This document shows positions 33,068 to 37,922 of a stretch of DNA of 37,922 nt, piece by piece; position 1 is the stretch's first letter, and each line of letters opens with the position of its first letter. The stretch is from NCBI GenBank assembly GCA_022764465.1, contig JALERL010000011.1, forward strand, positions 1 to 37,922, in the 5' to 3' direction. The position numbers and the translations under genes are program-made. This DNA is from Lachnospiraceae bacterium. Lineage in GTDB: Bacteria > Bacillota > Clostridia > Lachnospirales > Lachnospiraceae. Under the pieces are notes generated by a model. That model was given only the letters and a program-made list of their open reading frames with translations, had not been told where the DNA came from and did not search any database.

Positions 33068-33302
33068 ATTATCCTATTGTAGAATGATTTACGTATTTGC
33101 GACTTATGAAGAATCTTAGATTTTCTTGATGTTCTGTCAGTAATGTAGCAATGCAACAACATGGATGTTGATGCAAACAAAAGCCGGGGCATGGACGCCA
33201 CGTCTTTTGTGGTTGCGGGAAGAAAAAATGTTTTGGCAGAACATTTAGAAAATGTTAGATTCGTAATATGGAGCAAATGTAAATTATCTACAATAGGATA
33301 AT
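33068..33302 (+). repeat. Structured palindromic element, copy 2 (GGA hairpins)
   Basis: Perfect 16-base inverted ends (33068-33083 with 33287-33302) continue inward imperfectly. ATGTTCTG (33129-33136) pairs with CAGAACAT (33237-33244). Inner hairpins are CAACATGGATGTTG (about 33157-33170) and GGGCATGGACGCC (about 33187-33199), within an ACAAAAG/CTTTTGT stem. The segment GGTTGCGGGAA (about 33211-33221) and the arms GAATCTTA/GTTAGATTC match copy 1 in order and orientation, while the outer arms do not resemble copy 1. It fills the gap between mecA and the convergent amylase gene. Confidence 0.8.
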
Positions 33303-33319
33303 TATTTTTATGATATTTT

Positions 33320-34630
33320 TTAGCGTTCCATCCGCCAGAAGTATGCACTATATGGTGGTAACTCACTGCCGCCCCCAAAGTCGTGTTCTGCTCCGGTGAT
33401 CAGATCGACAGCAGTACCGCAGCCGGCATCAAAGTGTGCTGTATAGCTTTCACCGTCTGCATTGATCGCAACTAAGACACGCTCGCTGTCGCATCTGCGC
33501 TGGAAGATGCACTGCTTATTTGTCAGGACGATCGAAGTAAAGTCACCATAATTTAAGGCAGGACTGTTCTTCTTTGCCTCGGCAAGTTTTGAGATCCAGT
33601 CGAACAGTTCGTTTTCAACCGGTGCATCAAAGCAGGCACGTAGTGCTGGATCGCCTTCTTCCTTACGCGCCTTTGCGCCCCATTCACTTCCGTAGTATAC
33701 ACATGGGATACCCGGCATACCAAAGCACAGTGCATAGATGAGCGGAAGATGTTTTTCGTTTGTCAGAAGACTTGCGATTCTTGAAACATCATGATTATCG
33801 ACGAAGGACAACAGGTGTTTGCCCTTGTAAAGGGTCCAGTTTTCCGGTCCAAACTGACGTAACAGCGAGTGGTTGATTTCGAACATATTCATGCTGTTAA
33901 AGCTCGAATGAAGTCCCTTATAACATTCGTAGTTCGTTACAGAATGCAGCATGGAATCGTTCATAATCTGGTTGTAATCTCCGTGAAGTGTCTCACCGAC
34001 TAAGAAGAAGTCCTTCTTCAGGCTGTCGCAGTGGCTTCTCAGACGACGGATAAAGTCATGGTCTAAGCAGTATGCAACATCGAGACGAAGTCCGTCGATA
34101 TCGAAGGTATTTACCCAGTAGGAAACGCTTTCTAACAGATGATCGACAACTGCCGGATTCTGAAGATTCAATTTGACCAGATCATAGTTGCCTTCCCAGC
34201 CTTCATACCAGAGTCCGTCATTGTAATTTGAGTTTCCGTCGAAGCTGATATGGAACCAGTCTTTGTAAGGAGAATCCCATTTTTTCTCCAGTACATCCTG
34301 AAATGCCCAGAATCCACGTCCGACATGGTTGAATACACCGTCTAATACGACCTTGATGCCTGCCTCGTGCAGATTCTTACATACTTCGACGAAGTCCTCA
34401 TTTGTGCCAAGTCGGGTATCAATCTTGCGGTAATCCCTTGTATTATAGCCATGTGTATCGGATTCGAATACCGGTGAAAAATAGATTGCATTTGCACCAA
34501 GCTTTTTGATGTGTGGAATCCAGTCATTGACCTTTAAGATACGATGCTCTAACTTGCCATCATTTTCAAAAGGTGCGCCACAAAATCCCAATGGATAGAT
34601 CTGATAAAATACACTATCGTATGCCCACAT
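33320..34630 (-). CDS. Intracellular alpha-amylase family glycosidase (GH13)
   Basis: This 436-residue TIM-barrel enzyme has all GH13 regions: DGVFNHVGR, GLRLDVAY with nucleophile Asp184, LVGETLHG with acid/base Glu213, and SFVDNHDVSR with Asp281. There is no signal peptide, so it acts in the cytoplasm, probably on imported maltodextrins or related alpha-glucans. The length (shorter than extracellular amylases, no extra binding modules) fits a maltodextrin-processing enzyme; substrate is inferred. AGAGGA lies upstream of the ATG. It lies 25 bases downstream of proC and is probably in the same transcript despite the unrelated function. Confidence 0.93.
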   Translation of the reverse strand: MWAYDSVFYQIYPLGFCGAPFENDGKLEHRILKVNDWIPHIKKLGANAIYFSPVFESDTHGYNTRDYRKIDTRLGTNEDFVEVCKNLHEAGIKVVLDGVFNHVGRGFWAFQDVLEKKWDSPYKDWFHISFDGNSNYNDGLWYEGWEGNYDLVKLNLQNPAVVDHLLESVSYWVNTFDIDGLRLDVAYCLDHDFIRRLRSHCDSLKKDFFLVGETLHGDYNQIMNDSMLHSVTNYECYKGLHSSFNSMNMFEINHSLLRQFGPENWTLYKGKHLLSFVDNHDVSRIASLLTNEKHLPLIYALCFGMPGIPCVYYGSEWGAKARKEEGDPALRACFDAPVENELFDWISKLAEAKKNSPALNYGDFTSIVLTNKQCIFQRRCDSERVLVAINADGESYTAHFDAGCGTAVDLITGAEHDFGGGSELPPYSAYFWRMER

Positions 34631-34655
34631 AATAATCCTCTTTTCTTTTTGATTT

Positions 34656-35465
34656 TTATTTACTCATTTCACGTGATTTTTCAGTACATGCCCGCTGCGC
34701 CTGGATCACGGTATTACGCAGACCGCCTTCTTCAAGCTTTGCAACGGCAGCGATCGTGGTTCCGCCTGGGGAGCAGACCGCATCCTTTAATTCACCCGGA
34801 TGTTTTCCTGTCTCAAGTACCATTTTTGCAGCACCCAGTACGGACTGTGCGGCGAACTTATATGCCTGTGTGCGTGGCATGCCGTCTGCAACTGCGGCGT
34901 CTGCCATTGCTTCAATAAACATGTAGACATAGGCAGGAGAGGAGCCACTGACTCCGGTAACGGCATCCATTAAGGATTCTGGTACGACCTCTGCTTTTCC
35001 GAAGCTCTCAAAGATCCGGGTAACAAGTGAAAGATCATCCTCTGTGATATTTTCGTTCGGAACAAGTGCAGACATGGCTTCTGCCACCATGGCAGGTGTA
35101 TTTGGCATCGTGCGGACGAGCTTGACCGGTTTGCCAAAAGCACCTTCGATTTTTTCGATGTTCTGACCGGCTGCGATCGCTACGATGATCTGATCATCGG
35201 TGATGGCATCGCGGATCTCACGGATGACGCTCTCATATAAGTATGGTTTTACCGCAAGAAAAAGAATGTCGGATTTTTCTGCAACCGTAAGATTTGAGAG
35301 CGTTGTTTCGATTCCACAGTCTGCCTTTAACTGATCAAGCGTTGCCTGTGTCTTTGCACTTGCAATGATCTGCGATGCATCTGCAAGCTTAGAAGCAAGG
35401 ATGCCCTTTATCATTGCACTTCCCATGTTTCCACTGCCAATAAAGCCAATTATTTTGTTTTCCAT
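34656..35465 (-). CDS. proC: Pyrroline-5-carboxylate reductase
   Basis: The 269-residue enzyme makes proline from pyrroline-5-carboxylate with NAD(P)H. The Rossmann motif GFIGSGNMG is at residues 7-15; VRTMPNTPA and the C-terminal family signature around GVSGSSPAYVYMFIEAMADA are intact. Length is typical. The ribosome site AGAAATGAGG lies rather far (13 bases) from the ATG; another ATG in between is out of frame. The leader lacks the P1/P2 hairpins of the pseudoknot leaders although it shares their ribosome-site sequence. Confidence 0.94.
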   Translation of the reverse strand: MENKIIGFIGSGNMGSAMIKGILASKLADASQIIASAKTQATLDQLKADCGIETTLSNLTVAEKSDILFLAVKPYLYESVIREIRDAITDDQIIVAIAAGQNIEKIEGAFGKPVKLVRTMPNTPAMVAEAMSALVPNENITEDDLSLVTRIFESFGKAEVVPESLMDAVTGVSGSSPAYVYMFIEAMADAAVADGMPRTQAYKFAAQSVLGAAKMVLETGKHPGELKDAVCSPGGTTIAAVAKLEEGGLRNTVIQAQRACTEKSREMSK

Positions 35466-35500
35466 AGTTTTTCATGAACCTCATTTCTGTATATGATTGT

Positions 35501-35535
35501 AAAAAAAGCCCGGCTTCGATCGAAACCAGGCTTTT
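35501..35535 (-). terminator. Terminator of crt
   Basis: On the minus strand AAAAGCCTGGTTTCG (35535-35521) pairs with CGAAGCCGGGCTTTTT (35518-35503), followed by T residues. Confidence 0.92.
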
Positions 35536-35546
35536 CTATGTATGAA

Positions 35547-36341
35547 TTAGAAGTCTGTTAAATCAGCGGCTCTTCTCTCTAAGAATGCGCTCATTCCTTC
35601 TGTCTTATCATGTGTAGAACATGTAACACCGAAGAGGTTTGCTTCCATCTCAACTGCGTTCTTGATGTCCATATCATATCCGTTGTTGATTGCAGCCTTA
35701 GCAACAGATACAGCGTAGCTTCCCTTAGAAATGATCTTAGCAGCCATTGCTTTAGCGGTAGACATTAACTCTTCCTTAGCAACTACTTTGTTTACTAAGC
35801 CGATACGATAAGCTTCGTTTGCGTCGATGTTGTCGCATGTGAAGATCATCTCTTTTGCACGTCCCATACCAACAAGACGGGCAAGTCTCTGTGTACCACC
35901 GAATCCAGGGATGATACCAAGACCACACTCAGGCTGGCCAAATACAGCATTGTCAGATGCGATACGGATATCACATGCCATGGAGATCTCGCATCCGCCG
36001 CCAAGTGCGAAGCCGTTTACAGCTGCGATTGTAACCTGTCTCATGTTCATTAACTTGAAGAATGGAACAGATGCCTTCATACCGAAAGCTCTTGCTTCTG
36101 CTGCGGAGAAGTTCACCATCTCAGCAATATCAGCACCTGCAACGAAGGATTTGAATTCGTTACCCTTCTTATCAGGACCACCGGTTAAGATAACAACCTT
36201 GATGTCGTCTCTTCCTTCGATCTCAGTAAGAACCTCGTTCAGTTCGTCTAAGGTCTCAGAATTTAATGCGTTTAATGCTGCTGGTCTTGTGATAGAAAGA
36301 ACAGCGATTTCGTTTTCCACTTCTAACTTTAAGTTATTCAT
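35547..36341 (-). CDS. crt: Enoyl-CoA hydratase/crotonase (probable 3-hydroxybutyryl-CoA dehydratase)
   Basis: This 264-residue crotonase has the oxyanion-hole segment FVAGADIAEM (about 65-74) and both catalytic glutamates, in GGGCEISMACDI and FGQPECGLGIIPGFGGTQ. High similarity to clostridial Crt is my impression. The reaction hydrates crotonyl-CoA reversibly, a step in butyrate formation. The usual partners (bcd, etfBA, hbd, thl) are not in the window, so this copy is transcribed alone. The ATG at 36341 has GGAGGG upstream; an upstream in-frame ATG at 36392 lies in the untranslated leader. Confidence 0.92.
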   Translation of the reverse strand: MNNLKLEVENEIAVLSITRPAALNALNSETLDELNEVLTEIEGRDDIKVVILTGGPDKKGNEFKSFVAGADIAEMVNFSAAEARAFGMKASVPFFKLMNMRQVTIAAVNGFALGGGCEISMACDIRIASDNAVFGQPECGLGIIPGFGGTQRLARLVGMGRAKEMIFTCDNIDANEAYRIGLVNKVVAKEELMSTAKAMAAKIISKGSYAVSVAKAAINNGYDMDIKNAVEMEANLFGVTCSTHDKTEGMSAFLERRAADLTDF

Positions 36342-36403
36342 TGGATAAAGCCCTCCTAAAATAGTTGTAATTGATAAAAATTTAACGAACATTACATACT
36401 AAT

Positions 36404-36432
36404 AATATATATCTAATGGGCGGTTTTGTCAA
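36404..36432 (-). promoter_or_regulatory. Consensus promoter of crt
   Basis: On the minus strand TTGACA (36432-36427) and TATATT (36409-36404) are 17 bases apart, giving a leader of about 57 bases. Confidence 0.8.
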
Positions 36433-36500
36433 TGAGAAGCGCGTATTTTGATGAAAACTCTATGTGCCTTCGAAGGCAGGAATTGAATTTGTATGGGAAG

Positions 36501-36710
36501 ATGGCTAAGATCCTGATAGTAGGGAGAAGCAAAATTCCGGTGTTTTCGATGGTGACAGCAGGGGCAGCAATTCTTTTATTTGACATCGAAATAGCCATTG
36601 CAGTGTGGAAAAAGGAAGAGGAGCAGGACGGGCAGGGACACCTGACGGTACTTGAAATCGTAGGGATCGTGCTCGCAGTGATCGGAATTGGATATGCGAT
36701 AGTTACATAG
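36501..36710 (+). CDS. Possible small membrane protein (69 aa)
   Basis: The product has two hydrophobic segments (about residues 13-32 and 51-69) separated by a charged KKEEEQDGQG turn. No family is recognised. The ATG at 36501 gives the most sensible protein, but the ribosome site is poor; in-frame upstream starts (36432, 36462) overlap the crt promoter region. Expression is unproven. Confidence 0.45.
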   Translation: MAKILIVGRSKIPVFSMVTAGAAILLFDIEIAIAVWKKEEEQDGQGHLTVLEIVGIVLAVIGIGYAIVT

Positions 36711-36766
36711 AGTAACTGCTTTATAAATTGGTTTGGAAATTAAAAGTAGTTCGTTAAACTTGAAAT

Positions 36767-36863
36767 GAAAAAATGCACAAATTATGTGGAACAAACTTTT
36801 ATTTGCGTTTTTAGCTTCAAAGAGCGTTGCAAATGTTTGTGGAACATATTTGTGCATTTTTTC
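36767..36863. repeat. 97-bp imperfect palindrome, shares an arm with 1491-1568
   Basis: GAAAAAATGCACAAAT (36767-36782) is the exact complement of 36848-36863. Inward pairing continues between ATGTGGAACAAAC (about 36784-36796) and GTTTGTGGAACAT (about 36835-36847). The right arm is nearly repeated at 1538-1569. Orientation and T-run could also make it terminate transcripts in either direction. Confidence 0.7.
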
Positions 36864-36906
36864 AATAAAGAACCTACAAATACGTTTGATCCCAAAATCT
36901 CTATAG

Positions 36907-36935
36907 TAGTCAGAAAAAAAATTCTGTGCTATAAT
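36907..36935 (+). promoter_or_regulatory. Promoter of the aminotransferase gene
   Basis: TAGTCA (36907-36912) and TATAAT (36930-36935, within extended TGCTATAAT) are 17 bases apart and 37 bases before the start codon. Confidence 0.65.
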
Positions 36936-36972
36936 TTTACGCTAGAATGAAGTATGAAAAGAGGAAAAAAGT

Positions 36973-37922
36973 ATGAGCAGATCTTACATATCAAAAATCG
37001 TAAAAGAGATGCCGGATTCCGGGATCAAGGATTTTTTTGACATAGCAAACACCATGGACGGCGCATTATCCCTTGGCGTCGGTGAGCCGGACTTTGCAAC
37101 TCCGGAGCATGTGCGTAAGGCGGCGATCGAATCGATCGAGCAGGCACAGACCAAGTATACGGATAACAGGGGAACGGTAGAACTGCGTGCGGCATGTGCC
37201 GAATATTTAGAGAAGTTTGATCTTCATTATGACAGACAGGACGAGATCTTAATCACGATGGGAGCAAGCGAGGGCATTGATCTGGCACTCCGTACACTGG
37301 TAAATCCGGGAGATGAAGTCTTAGTGGTAGAACCTTCCTATGTTTCCTATATTCCATGTATTGAATTATGTGGCGGTGTTCCGGTATCCTTAGAGTTACA
37401 GGCCAAGAACCGTTTCCGTCTGACCAGGGAGCAGTTAGAGGAGAAGATCACAGACAAGACCCGTGTTCTTTTGATCTCCTTCCCAAGCAACCCGACCGGA
37501 GCGATCATGGAACGGGAGGACTTAGAGGCGATTATACCATTATTGATCGAACATGATATTTTTGTGATCAGTGACGAGATCTATGCAGAACTGACTTACG
37601 GCAAGAAGCATGTTTCGATCGCTGCACTTCCGGGTATGGCAGAGCGTACAGTCGTTTTAAACGGTTTTTCAAAGGCTTTTGCAATGACAGGCTGGAGAAT
37701 GGGAATTGCAGCAGGACCGGCTGATGTGATCTTCCATATGAATAAGATCCATCAGTTTACGACGATGTCCGCTGGAACGACGAGCCAGTATGCGGCATTA
37801 GAAGCGATGACAAGTCCGGTGCGTGACGAAGAGATTGCCATTATGCGTAAGGAATATGATGAGCGCAGAAAGCTGATGGTAGATGGCTTTGTAGAGATGG
37901 GATTAGATGTCGTAGAGCCGGA
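36973..37922 (+). CDS. Class I/II pyridoxal-phosphate aminotransferase (3' end outside the window)
   Basis: The frame is open from the ATG at 36973, with AGAGGAAAAAAG upstream, to the window edge. The 316 visible residues show the fold type I aminotransferase order: LSLGVGEPDF (about residue 32), YTDNRGTVELR, GASEGIDLALR, FPSNPTGAI, the Asp/Tyr of ISDEIYAELTY and the cofactor lysine in NGFSKAFAMTGWRMG. It probably transfers amino groups between an aromatic or aliphatic amino acid and 2-oxoglutarate; specificity is not visible. About 75 residues are missing. Confidence 0.93.
   Translation, partial: MSRSYISKIVKEMPDSGIKDFFDIANTMDGALSLGVGEPDFATPEHVRKAAIESIEQAQTKYTDNRGTVELRAACAEYLEKFDLHYDRQDEILITMGASEGIDLALRTLVNPGDEVLVVEPSYVSYIPCIELCGGVPVSLELQAKNRFRLTREQLEEKITDKTRVLLISFPSNPTGAIMEREDLEAIIPLLIEHDIFVISDEIYAELTYGKKHVSIAALPGMAERTVVLNGFSKAFAMTGWRMGIAAGPADVIFHMNKIHQFTTMSAGTTSQYAALEAMTSPVRDEEIAIMRKEYDERRKLMVDGFVEMGLDVVEP

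Noticed and set aside
35466-35500. Pseudoknot leader before proC
   Set aside because: It shares AGAAATGAGG, which is explained as an extended ribosome site, but the P1 and P2 hairpins and the pairing strand are absent.
35827-36348. 173-codon forward frame antisense to crt
   Set aside because: crt has catalytic residues, ribosome site and promoter on the other strand; the forward frame resembles no family.

Overview
The window reads as chromosomal DNA of a spore-forming, low-to-mid GC Gram-positive anaerobe, most likely a gut Lachnospiraceae (Clostridia). Pointers are an alpha/beta-type spore protein, a D-alanylation (dlt) operon for teichoic acids, a crotonase of the butyrate type, an iron-dependent alcohol dehydrogenase, strong AGGAGG-type ribosome binding sites and a lysine-rich surface protein with Cys-x-x-Cys repeats. 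No rRNA, tRNA, CRISPR array, prophage or complete transposon was seen.

Layout. 1-1.45 kb: tail of a surface protein, an HD phosphohydrolase and a small reverse-strand gene. 1.6-5.0 kb: MoxR ATPase / DUF58 / membrane protein operon. 5.1-6.9 kb: alcohol dehydrogenase and an AT-rich orphan gene. 7.2-11.6 kb: dltA-dltB-dltC-dltD plus a very small dltX overlapping the end of dltD. 11.7-16.8 kb: branched-chain amino acid ABC transporter livJHMGF. 16.8-20.2 kb: cytidylate-kinase-like protein, a KtrA-type potassium regulator (reverse), two little-known proteins and a CYTH protein (reverse). 20.4-21.8 kb: DJ-1 protein, a 400-bp gene-free block with a giant nested inverted repeat, and a spore protein gene. 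21.9-28.3 kb: protein-quality block tig-clpP-clpX-lon-engB. 28.3-30.9 kb: zinc/manganese ABC transporter. 30.9-37.9 kb: dinB (reverse), mecA, alpha-amylase and proC (reverse), crt (reverse), a small membrane protein and the start of an aminotransferase.

The most unusual content is non-coding. (1) Three loci (livJ, livF, ktrA) carry the same 5' leader: a hairpin, a short linker, a second hairpin whose loop is complementary to six bases directly upstream of the Shine-Dalgarno sequence, then the start codon. The loop and its partner co-vary between copies, so this looks like a translation-controlling pseudoknot RNA. I do not recognise it as a named riboswitch. (2) Two dispersed 225-235 bp elements (6921-7145 and 33068-33302) fold into long hairpins with two inner hairpins displaying GGA. 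Their inner sequence is shared, but their outer arms differ completely while remaining self-complementary in each copy. (3) The 20962-21357 block is a roughly 395-bp nested inverted repeat upstream of the spore protein gene and could be a large structured RNA. A smaller palindrome shares one arm between about 1.5 kb and 36.8 kb.

All calls are from reading the sequence; no database search or folding calculation was run.
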